Source of the DNA: Acidobacterium sp.
GTDB taxonomy: Bacteria; Acidobacteriota; Terriglobia; Terriglobales; Acidobacteriaceae
Assembly (NCBI GenBank): GCA_003152595.1
Contig: PMAM01000227.1
Span: forward strand, 1 to 5,171
Direction: 5' to 3'
Length of the DNA: 5,171 bases
Shown: in pieces, positions 1-5,013 of the stretch
Layout of the letters: each line of letters opens with the position of its first letter
Numbering within the stretch: the first letter of the stretch is position 1
Notes under the pieces: model-generated
What the model was told of the DNA's origin: nothing
What the model saw: the letters and a program-made list of their open reading frames with translations, nothing else
Database searches by the model: none
Position numbers and translations under genes: made by a program

Positions 1-2016
1 ATCCAGTTTTCGCGCCTGCGCCTCGTGAATCATCCGCCGCGCCTCGTCGAACCGCTGCAAGGCAAGGGCGTAGGTGGCGAGATTCTCGTAACCGGTTACC
101 CAATCCGGTGCAAGGCGCACGGCTTGCCTGGTGATCTCCGCAGCTTTCTCATACTGGCCCTGTGAGGCGAGCACTCTGCCGAAATCCTCGTACGCTGCGG
201 TAGTCCGAGGGTAGCTGTCAATCCCTTCTTGAAATGTCTGGGCGGCTTTATCCAGTTCCCCGGTTACAGCCAAATAGTAGTTGGCGGCGATCGCCAGTTT
301 TTCCCGCTCGCTGGCATGTTCCCGCAACTGGAATGCCCTGGTGTAGTACTTGCTGGCTCGCTCTGGCTCGCCGAGAGTGGAGTAGTCGGCGCCCACCACC
401 AAGTAGCCCATGGCAAAATTCGGATCAAGCTCGATGGCCCGTTGATCGTAGGGCAGGGCTGCGGCGGGGCTTTTCTCGCGATAGGCCTCTCGTCCAAGGC
501 TGTACGCTTGCAGAGCTTCGAGCGAAGACGTGGTGGCCTGTTCCAGCGGAACATCGAACTTCCGCACTGTCGCCAGCGATTCCCCCAACTCAGCGCGTAG
601 TTCGGACGCCGCCTCACCCAGCGCGCCCAGCACTCTCTCCCTGGATGCGGCAGTGCCCTGCTCCTCGGCGAGCGTGTCTCCGCTCTGGCAATTCACCGCC
701 CTCAATCCCAGCACATATTGGCTGCCTAGGCTGTCAATCGCTCCGGCGATGTAGGCTTTGCTGCCCACCCGCTGGCAAAGCTCACGGGCTACCCCGGGCG
801 TGAGTTTCGTGTCAGCCGGACGGGTCATCTGCTGCAGAGTCTTCGTGACTTCGCTGTCGGAGAGCACATTCAGGAAAGGCGACTGCCGCAGGGAAACGCT
901 GAGCGCCGTCTTCAGCGTGTCGTCAAACACCGCATCGCCGGTGCTGTTGGCGAAATCGGCGAGAACGACGGTGTCCTTCTCCGTCAGCGGTTTGCTTCGA
1001 TGCGACCGATAGTAAAGTCCGCCCGCTGCGAGCAAGCCGGCCAGCAGAACAGGGACCGCAACCTTCCAAAGCTTCGCAAGCCGAGCCGCCGGCACACGCC
1101 GGGCCACCGTGGCTGAACTTGCCGCAGAACTGCGTCCACTCTCGCTGTCTCGCTTCAGCCGTTGCAGGTCGGCTCGTATCTCCGCCGCACTCTGATGACG
1201 CAGATTGCGGTCTTTCTCCAGAGCCTTGTTGATGATGTTCTCCAGTCCCGCTGGAATATCGGGATTCAGCCTGACCGGAGCTACAGGATCGCGTTCCAGA
1301 ATGGCGATGTAGATCAACGCCGCTGTATCGCCGCGGAAGGGTAAGCTTCCCGTACACATCTCGTACAGCACCGCGCCGAAAGAGAACAAGTCGGTGCGAG
1401 CATCGAGTTCCTTGCCTCGAACCTGCTCCGGCGACATATAGGCAACGGTTCCCAGCGTCGTTCCCGGACTGGTCAGATGTTCCTCGGCGACGGCGCTGGC
1501 GGTCTGCGTATTCGGCGTGGCTGTTTGGCCGGCGGAACTGGCAGGAAGCGTAACCTTGGCCAAACCGAAATCCAGAAGCTTCGCGTGGCCGCGCCTGGTG
1601 ACGAAAATGTTCGGGGGCTTGATGTCGCGGTGGACTATGCCTTGTGAGTGTGCCGCGTCCAGCGCATCCGCAATCTCGATGGCGAGCGAGAGGATCAACT
1701 CGGTTTCCATCGGCCGGCCGGCGATGCGGTGCTTCAGCGTCATGCCATCCAGAAACTCCATGGCGATGAAGGACTGGCCCTCGTGCTTGCCGATGTCGTA
1801 AATGGTGCAGATGTTGGGATGGTTCAGTGCGGATGCGGCACGCGCTTCACGCCGGAAACGTTCCAATGCCTGCGGGTCCTGGGACATGTCATCGGGCAGG
1901 AACTTGAGCGCAACGAAGCGACCCAGTTCCGTGTCCTCGGCCTTGTAAACCACGCCCATACCGCCGCCGCCGAGCTTTTCGACGATGCGGTAGCGTGCGA
2001 TGGTTTGGCCGATCAC
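1..2016 (-). CDS. Membrane-anchored eukaryotic-like Ser/Thr protein kinase with TPR repeats (C-terminus cut by window edge)
   Basis: The frame is open for 672 codons and runs off the left edge. The Hanks-type kinase domain (about residues 9-290) is intact in its key residues: glycine loop LGGGGMG (15-21), ATP-binding Lys38, helix-C Glu57, catalytic HRD 129-131 with Lys133 and Asn136, DFG 149-151, and the YMSPEQ activation segment (193-198). It should phosphorylate Ser/Thr of unknown targets in the cytoplasm. A transmembrane helix lies at about 317-336. A domain resembling the TolB/FlgO-like region of such kinases follows (about 347-480), then TPR-like helical pairs from about 498 to the edge, presumably outside the membrane for sensing or protein binding. 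Start: GTG at 2016, chosen because VIGQTIARYRIVEKLG matches the usual N-terminus of this family. There is no convincing Shine-Dalgarno before it, and no in-frame ATG lies between it and the stop at 2101-2103. Oddity: HRDIKPPN, where KPxN usually has Ala or Glu at x. The kinase call is secure; the substrate and signal are unknown. Confidence 0.95.
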   Translation of the reverse strand, partial: MIGQTIARYRIVEKLGGGGMGVVYKAEDTELGRFVALKFLPDDMSQDPQALERFRREARAASALNHPNICTIYDIGKHEGQSFIAMEFLDGMTLKHRIAGRPMETELILSLAIEIADALDAAHSQGIVHRDIKPPNIFVTRRGHAKLLDFGLAKVTLPASSAGQTATPNTQTASAVAEEHLTSPGTTLGTVAYMSPEQVRGKELDARTDLFSFGAVLYEMCTGSLPFRGDTAALIYIAILERDPVAPVRLNPDIPAGLENIINKALEKDRNLRHQSAAEIRADLQRLKRDSESGRSSAASSATVARRVPAARLAKLWKVAVPVLLAGLLAAGGLYYRSHRSKPLTEKDTVVLADFANSTGDAVFDDTLKTALSVSLRQSPFLNVLSDSEVTKTLQQMTRPADTKLTPGVARELCQRVGSKAYIAGAIDSLGSQYVLGLRAVNCQSGDTLAEEQGTAASRERVLGALGEAASELRAELGESLATVRKFDVPLEQATTSSLEALQAYSLGREAYREKSPAAALPYDQRAIELDPNFAMGYLVVGADYSTLGEPERASKYYTRAFQLREHASEREKLAIAANYYLAVTGELDKAAQTFQEGIDSYPRTTAAYEDFGRVLASQGQYEKAAEITRQAVRLAPDWVTGYENLATYALALQRFDEARRMIHEAQARKLD

Positions 2017-2367
2017 TGGATTCGTGCAATGGTAGCGCAATGGACGCCAAGACCAGCGAAGGCTGTGGAGTTGCCGGCGGCTCAAGAGGATTGTTGGCGG
2101 TCATTCGCCGGTGCGCTTACCACTCATGGCGGGGCGGCCATGGAATGCGGTTCCGCCGTTTCTGGACGGATAACCGGCAAACCGGAAATAACGCTTTAGT
2201 TAATACCGGCCCGCATTGTTGTCAGACTCGTAAATTTCCGATTGCCGACTATCCAGAGAGGCTGCGCGTCCCTTGAACCGGATTTCGGCTTGGCTGAGGA
2301 GCTACGGGTGTTCCGCCCCCATCTCGGGAAGGCGGAACTCCCGTCTTCATCTGTGGCAAGCAATCAG
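2017..2367. other. Intergenic region between the kinase and the exported-protein gene
   Basis: I see no convincing gene in these 351 bases. The reading frames that cross it are shadows of the flanking genes or lack any recognisable composition. On the minus strand it should contain the kinase promoter. The most AT-rich part (about 2185-2240) contains TATTAA, which could be a -10 element, but no well-spaced -35 accompanies it. An ATG at 2104 (minus) opens an overlapping frame of 71 codons with strong SD-free, Pro/Arg-rich composition; it is offset from the kinase frame and is treated as spurious. Confidence 0.5.
2310..2338 (-). terminator. Hairpin downstream of the exported-protein gene; possible weak terminator
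   Basis: GTTCCGCC (2310-2317) pairs perfectly with GGCGGAAC (2331-2338) across a 13-base loop. The hairpin starts about 30 bases past the TAG stop of the minus-strand gene. No T-tract follows on either strand, so it is not a classic intrinsic terminator. It may instead stabilise the 3' end of the transcript or assist Rho-dependent termination. Confidence 0.3.
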
Positions 2368-3174
2368 CTACTTGGTGGACAGGATGGCATCCTGTACTAC
2401 AAAGACATCGACGTCACCCTGATGGCGGAGCTTTTCGTATTGCTCAAACGTGGTGCCCAGCTCCATATCGGGATGGACCTTCTGCCACAGCGCGTAGAAT
2501 TGCTGAAAGTTCGTGTTGAAGATCGAATCCCAGGCAGGAAAGACATCCACAGTTACAGCATTGAATTTCACATCCGTGCCCCCGGGGAAGACCAGCGTAT
2601 TCAGCGACCAGCCAGATCGCGTGCCCTCCTTCGCCATGGCCTCGGCGATCGGCATCCAAGCCTTTTTCTCCCAGGCGACGTAGTCCTCTATGTTCGGGGC
2701 CTTCATGTAATTCACCACGAAGTAATCGCCCTTTTTGAAAGTTCCGACAAAAACACGGTTTTGGAACATGTTGTTTGAGATCAGGGCGGTGAGGGAGGTG
2801 CGGCGATCGACGTATTGCTGCGCGGTCATCGCGATCCCAGCTTTCTTCAGGGCGGCATCGAGTTCGTCCAGATCCATGGGCTGCGGCGGAATCCCGGGAT
2901 ACATGGATACGACCAGATAGTCGCACTCGGCCGATGCTCCTGAGGGTATGACGGAACGCAGGAGAATCCACGTGGACATTGCACCGCCCTCGACGCGCGA
3001 TTGTGCCAGCTTGTGGACGTCGCCGGCAGCCCATTTGCGAAATTCTGTGTTGTTTTCGGGTTTGACCTTGATGCAGGCCACGCTGTGATAGCCGGTTGGT
3101 GGCTGCTGGGCGGACAGCGTGGCAGAGAGCGCCGCCGCGAGGGCGACATACACGAAAAGACGGGGAATTCTCAC
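2368..3174 (-). CDS. Exported protein of unknown function with a two-fold internal repeat
   Basis: This gene encodes 268 residues and I do not recognise the family with confidence. The N-terminus is a classic signal peptide: Arg2 and Arg5, a hydrophobic core at about 6-20, and a likely cleavage after LSA (residue 22) before QQPP. The mature protein should be periplasmic or secreted, and no lipobox is seen. The mature part contains two related segments, about 38-93 and 158-213, that align without gaps at an offset of exactly 120 residues. Matching pairs include Lys38/158, Trp48/168, Trp69/189, Pro77/197, Gly79/199 and Pro93/213. Alternating beta-like and helical stretches suggest two alpha+beta domains, perhaps of the dimeric alpha-beta-barrel type; this is inference. 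No catalytic motif stands out. Start: the GTG at 3174 has AGGAGG five bases upstream. An in-frame ATG at 3192 would place that Shine-Dalgarno inside the gene and add six residues. It is probably transcribed alone from its own promoter. Confidence 0.85.
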   Translation of the reverse strand: MRIPRLFVYVALAAALSATLSAQQPPTGYHSVACIKVKPENNTEFRKWAAGDVHKLAQSRVEGGAMSTWILLRSVIPSGASAECDYLVVSMYPGIPPQPMDLDELDAALKKAGIAMTAQQYVDRRTSLTALISNNMFQNRVFVGTFKKGDYFVVNYMKAPNIEDYVAWEKKAWMPIAEAMAKEGTRSGWSLNTLVFPGGTDVKFNAVTVDVFPAWDSIFNTNFQQFYALWQKVHPDMELGTTFEQYEKLRHQGDVDVFVVQDAILSTK

Positions 3175-3179
3175 GAGAA

Positions 3180-3185
3180 CCTCCT
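3180..3185 (-). promoter_or_regulatory. Shine-Dalgarno AGGAGG that sets the GTG start of the exported protein
   Basis: On the minus strand AGGAGG is followed by TTCTC and then GTG at 3174-3172, a five-base spacing that is close to ideal. The ATG at 3192 lies upstream of this site and has no comparable Shine-Dalgarno of its own, which decides the start in favour of GTG. Confidence 0.8.
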
Positions 3186-3279
3186 CTGGCATGGGCTCTC
3201 CGGGTGGTTGAACAGGTATCCAGCGGTCCCATTCTCCGGGGCGCGGTCAGGGTAAAGGGGAAAGAGGAAAGTTGGAGGC

Positions 3280-3308
3280 ACGATACTCTAAATCCCCCTC
3301 ATCTGCAA
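3280..3308 (-). promoter_or_regulatory. Possible sigma70-like promoter for the exported-protein gene
   Basis: On the minus strand, TTGCAG (3308-3303) and TATCGT (3285-3280) are separated by exactly 17 bases. Each matches four of six consensus positions. Transcription would start near 3272 and give a leader of about 100 bases before the GTG at 3174. The call rests on these hexamers and the position only. Confidence 0.35.
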
Positions 3309-3444
3309 GAAAAGATTCATCTCAGAGACGCTGGGGGACCAGACGGCGATCCAACGAGTGCTGAAGCATTTGCGATGACCAATGGGCACCCGACCGCATT
3401 TGATGTGTAACCGGCTACTCGGAAGTTTCGCGGGTGGATGGCCC

Positions 3445-3464
3445 GGGCCTGAAGGCCCTTTTTT
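3445..3464 (+). repeat. GGGCC-TGAA-GGCCC hairpin followed by six T; REP-like and terminator-like
   Basis: A five-base-pair GC stem (3445-3449 with 3454-3458) encloses a TGAA loop and is followed directly by TTTTTT (3459-3464). In isolation this has the shape of a plus-strand intrinsic terminator, but no plus-strand gene precedes it. The neighbouring hairpin has the same TGAA loop, so a dispersed extragenic repeat is the better reading. Confidence 0.6.
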
Positions 3465-3477
3465 AGCGATGGCATTT

Positions 3478-3502
3478 CCACGGGCTGAAGCCCGTGGCTT
3501 TT
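3478..3502 (+). repeat. Perfect CCACGGGC-TGAA-GCCCGTGG hairpin followed by CTTTT; REP-like element
   Basis: Bases 3478-3485 and 3490-3497 form a perfect eight-base-pair stem around TGAA, followed by CTTTT. The stem differs from the hairpin 20 bases upstream but shares the loop, the orientation and the trailing T-run. From memory, 'gggctgaagccc' motifs recur between genes in Acidobacteriota; the copy number in this genome cannot be judged from one window. Confidence 0.65.
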
Positions 3503-3508
3503 ACCGTC

Positions 3509-3521
3509 GCGCCGCTGGCGC
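3509..3521. repeat. GCGCC-GCT-GGCGC inverted repeat next to the REP-like hairpins
   Basis: A five-base-pair GC-only stem with a three-base loop lies seven bases past the T-run of the second TGAA hairpin. The palindrome AGCGCT (3522-3527) follows immediately. Its close spacing suggests it is the third module of one composite extragenic repeat. Confidence 0.45.
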
Positions 3522-3629
3522 AGCGCTGCAAGCGCGGTTTCGTGTATTGCGAGCCGTTGGCCGTAAGACCGGCCATACGGAAGCAACCGAATGGAAAGCG
3601 GATAAAGACCAGTTGAGCCGGATTGCTCA

Positions 3630-3641
3630 GACACGGGTGTC
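3630..3641. repeat. Inverted repeat GACAC-GG-GTGTC upstream of the His-rich peptide gene
   Basis: This perfect dyad with five-base arms and a two-base centre ends 37 bases before the ATG at 3679, a position that would suit an operator. Twelve bases of symmetry can occur by chance, and no matching site is seen elsewhere in the window. Confidence 0.3.
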
Positions 3642-3678
3642 GTGGCCGCTTAGAGTGAGGCAGGTAAGGTGTTCATCC

Positions 3679-3822
3679 ATGAAAAGGGTTCTGCTCCTGC
3701 TCGCACTCATGTTCAGCTTTGCTGCACCGATCGCGTTGCCGGCGCAGACTGTAGTTGTCGTTCGTCACCATCATCATCATCACCACCATCATCATCACCA
3801 TCATCCCCAGGGCCAGCAGTAA
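3679..3822 (+). CDS. Small secreted polyhistidine peptide (47 residues, His13)
   Basis: The ATG at 3679 opens a compact gene. Residues 1-22 form a clear signal peptide: MKR, then a long Leu/Ala/Phe core, then LPA before the likely cleavage at Gln23. The mature peptide would be about 25 residues: QTVVVVR, thirteen consecutive histidines (30-42), then PQGQQ. An uninterrupted His run outside the cytoplasm suggests binding of transition metals such as Ni, Zn, Cu or Co; this is inferred from composition, and no named family is claimed. A weak AAGG (3666-3669) nine bases before the ATG could serve as Shine-Dalgarno. The longer open frame from 3382 has no signal peptide at its own start and spans repeats, so it is rejected. 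The 26-residue membrane peptide gene follows on the same strand after 108 bases and could be co-transcribed. The signal peptide fused precisely in frame to the His run is the main argument that the gene is real. Confidence 0.75.
   Translation: MKRVLLLLALMFSFAAPIALPAQTVVVVRHHHHHHHHHHHHHPQGQQ
3766..3804 (+). repeat. CAY triplet array encoding His13
   Basis: Thirteen consecutive CAC/CAT codons, four CAC and nine CAT. CACCATCATCATCA occurs at 3766-3779 and again at 3784-3797, an 18-base offset that suggests growth by duplication of a six-codon unit. The mixed codons suggest that histidine identity is retained rather than this being a recent pure CAT expansion. Such an array could vary in length between strains. 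Confidence 0.85.
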
Positions 3823-3831
3823 GTGTTCGGA

Positions 3832-3859
3832 CCGGAATGAAGTATCAAAACCGTTCCGG
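3832..3859. repeat. Weak inverted repeat after the His-rich gene
   Basis: CCGGAA (3832-3837) and TTCCGG (3854-3859) could pair across a 16-base loop just after the TAA of the His-rich peptide. There is no T-tract. It is a marginal 3'-end structure and may be chance. Confidence 0.2.
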
Positions 3860-3919
3860 CGGTGTGGTGCAGTGGGAAGTGAGTTAACAGTTCGCCGGGC
3901 CGGTCCGGCTCGGATAAGT

Positions 3920-3924
3920 GAGGG
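3920..3924 (+). promoter_or_regulatory. Shine-Dalgarno GAGGG of the 26-residue membrane peptide
   Basis: GAGGG lies six bases before the ATG at 3931. It is the main non-homology evidence that this very short frame is translated. Confidence 0.6.
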
Positions 3925-3930
3925 TACGCC

Positions 3931-4011
3931 ATGGAAACGATTCTGATTATTGTTCTTCTAGTGCTTTTGCTCGGCGGTGGTGGCTGGGGATACTCTCGCT
4001 GGCGTGGATGA
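3931..4011 (+). CDS. Putative 26-residue single-pass membrane peptide
   Basis: ATG at 3931, TGA at 4009-4011. The peptide starts METILII, continues as an uninterrupted Ile/Leu/Val helix to about residue 14, then has GGGG (15-18) and ends WGYSRWRG. The hydrophobic stretch followed by an aromatic and Arg-rich tail fits a short inner-membrane peptide with its positive C-terminus in the cytoplasm. The N-terminal half resembles DUF3309-type small membrane proteins as I remember them, but those are about twice as long. This may therefore be a short relative or a truncated copy; bases after the stop do not restore a similar second half. A good Shine-Dalgarno precedes it. It lies 108 bases downstream of the secreted His-rich peptide on the same strand, and converges on Ku with a 151-base gap. 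Function unknown. Confidence 0.6.
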   Translation: METILIIVLLVLLLGGGGWGYSRWRG

Positions 4012-4094
4012 ATTGCGCGATCGCGGGGACGGTCGGATCCCCATTTAAGGTCCTCAGAGCGATCCTGAAGCCACGCCGGCTGAGCGCGCCTGGT

Positions 4095-4126
4095 GGCAGA
4101 GAAGAACAACCGCAGATTCTTCTGCC
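4095..4126. terminator. Imperfect hairpin between convergent genes; possible bidirectional terminator
   Basis: GGCA (4095-4098) plus GAAGAA (4101-4106) pair with TTCTTC (4117-4122) plus TGCC (4123-4126). The stem has ten base pairs with a two-base bulge and a ten-base loop. It lies between the plus-strand membrane peptide and the minus-strand Ku gene, where termination is expected from both sides. No T-tract follows on either strand. The wider stretch 4104-4155 (cgcagattcttc...gagtgacag) resembles a dispersed intergenic repeat I recall in related genomes, which is an alternative reading. Confidence 0.35.
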
Positions 4127-4162
4127 TCGCGACGCTTAGCTTCAGAGTGACAGAGCCGATGT

Positions 4163-5002
4163 TCAGGCGGCTTTCTTTCGCCGCGTCGTGTTCGCCTTTG
4201 CCTTCTTTGCGGAGTGCTCGTGCTCGGCGAGGCTCTTGCGGAGCGCGTCCATGATGTTGATGACTTTTCCTTTTGGCGCGGCCGGTTCGGGCTCGGGCAG
4301 GGGCTTGCCTTTTCTCTTCGCGTTGACCAGCTTCACGACGGCGGCTTCGTAGTCGTCTTTGTAGGCGGAGAGGTCGAACTTCGACGTGCTGCCCTGAATG
4401 AGCTGTTTGGCCAGCGAGACTTCCTGGGAGGTGGCGGTTGACTCCTTGATGTCGCCGAGGACGGACTTCGCGTCGCGCAGTTCCTCCTCATAGCGAAGCA
4501 GGTAGAGCATGAGGCCCTTCTGTTTGGGGTCGGGCGGGGCGGCAAGGGCGACGAGATGTTCGCGTCCGCTGAAGGCGATCTCGCCGATGCCCAGGGTTCC
4601 CGTATCGTCAAGCGCCTTACGCATAATGGCCAGGGCCTTCGCCTGGGCGTTGTCTTTCGGGGCGACGAAGTACGGGCGGTCGAAGAGAGCTTCGGGGAGT
4701 TCTTCCGTTTTGACGAACTGCTGGATCTGCATCGTGGTTGCGGTGGGGAGGCGGAGGGCTTTGAGGTCGTCGGGGTCGATCTCGATGTATTTGTTTTTGG
4801 CGTACTCGAAGCCCTTGACGATGTCGGATTGCTCGACCTCACCGCGCTCGTCGATGTTGCGGTGATGGACGCGCTGGTGGGTGCGGCGGTCGATGAGGTG
4901 GAATTCGACGGAGCGGGCCGTGTTGGTGGCGGGGAAGATGCGGACGGCGATGGAGACGAGGGAAATCTGGATGGAACCGGACCAAGTGGGACGAGCGGGC
5001 AT
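4163..5002 (-). CDS. ku: Ku protein, non-homologous end-joining DNA end-binding factor
   Basis: This 279-residue protein is complete and typical in length for bacterial Ku. Ku forms a homodimeric ring that threads onto DNA double-strand ends and recruits the ligase LigD. Family features seen: the opening RPTWSGSIQISLVSIAVRIFPA (4-25), in the place of the usual 'WkGslsfGLVnvPVkly' strand; HHRNIDERGEVEQSDIVKGFEY (46-67), matching the conserved 'C/R-x-G-xEV...I-x-KGYEY' block; and IEIDPDDLKALRLP (about 73-87). The C-terminal part has YKDDYEAAVVKLVNAKRKGK, then VINIMDALRKSL (247-258), the conserved segment linked to ligase recruitment. It ends in a Lys/Arg-rich tail (about 264-279) like the DNA-binding extension of some Ku proteins. 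The start is secured by AAGGAG five bases before the ATG. No ligD or other repair gene is in the window; upstream sequence beyond 5171 is unseen. It is probably transcribed alone. Confidence 0.97.
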   Translation of the reverse strand: MPARPTWSGSIQISLVSIAVRIFPATNTARSVEFHLIDRRTHQRVHHRNIDERGEVEQSDIVKGFEYAKNKYIEIDPDDLKALRLPTATTMQIQQFVKTEELPEALFDRPYFVAPKDNAQAKALAIMRKALDDTGTLGIGEIAFSGREHLVALAAPPDPKQKGLMLYLLRYEEELRDAKSVLGDIKESTATSQEVSLAKQLIQGSTSKFDLSAYKDDYEAAVVKLVNAKRKGKPLPEPEPAAPKGKVINIMDALRKSLAEHEHSAKKAKANTTRRKKAA

Positions 5003-5007
5003 AGGGG

Positions 5008-5013
5008 CTCCTT
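5008..5013 (-). promoter_or_regulatory. Shine-Dalgarno AAGGAG of ku
   Basis: On the minus strand AAGGAG is followed by CCCCT and the ATG at 5002-5000. The spacing and strength support the annotated start over downstream alternatives. Confidence 0.8.

Larger units (their letters stand above)
3309..3678. other. Non-coding region with REP-like hairpins upstream of the His-rich peptide gene
   Basis: No gene is supported here. The plus-strand frame that runs into the small His-rich gene is open from 3382, but its upstream part crosses the hairpin cluster and lacks a plausible protein composition, so the gene is taken to begin at 3679. Besides the hairpins listed separately, 3558-3575 contains TGGCCG and CGGCCA as an inverted repeat around six bases. 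The promoter of the His-rich gene should lie in the last 150 bases, but I see no convincing -35/-10 pair. Confidence 0.5.

Noticed and set aside
1889..2104. 71-codon minus-strand frame at the kinase start
   Set aside because: It mostly overlaps the kinase domain in another frame and turns into Arg-rich text where the kinase glycine loop is encoded.
2242..2778. Plus-strand frame of 178 codons
   Set aside because: It lies almost entirely antisense to the exported-protein gene, has no Shine-Dalgarno or recognisable motif, and its composition is that of a complementary-strand shadow.
2444..3232. Minus-strand frame of 262 codons overlapping the exported protein
   Set aside because: It is an Arg/His/Gly-rich out-of-frame reading. 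The competing frame has a signal peptide, a strong Shine-Dalgarno and an internal protein repeat.
3317..3380. Possible remnant of an integrase or transposase C-terminus (a short TLGDQTAIQRVLKHLR reading)
   Set aside because: It is too short, with no start, no flanking domain and no inverted ends. The resemblance is only in composition.
3445..3464. Intrinsic terminator of a plus-strand gene
   Set aside because: No plus-strand gene precedes it. The adjacent hairpin with the same loop favours an extragenic repeat.
3382..3678. N-terminal extension of the His-rich peptide
   Set aside because: The frame is open, but it crosses the hairpin repeats, and it would bury an ideal signal peptide in the middle of the protein.
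3766..3804. Engineered His-tag or cloning artefact
   Set aside because: The run has 13 residues with mixed codons, follows a natural signal peptide and is followed by native-looking sequence. No vector features are nearby.
4333..4842. 169-codon minus-strand frame inside ku
   Set aside because: It is a Ser/Arg/Thr-rich shadow of the clearly conserved Ku protein.
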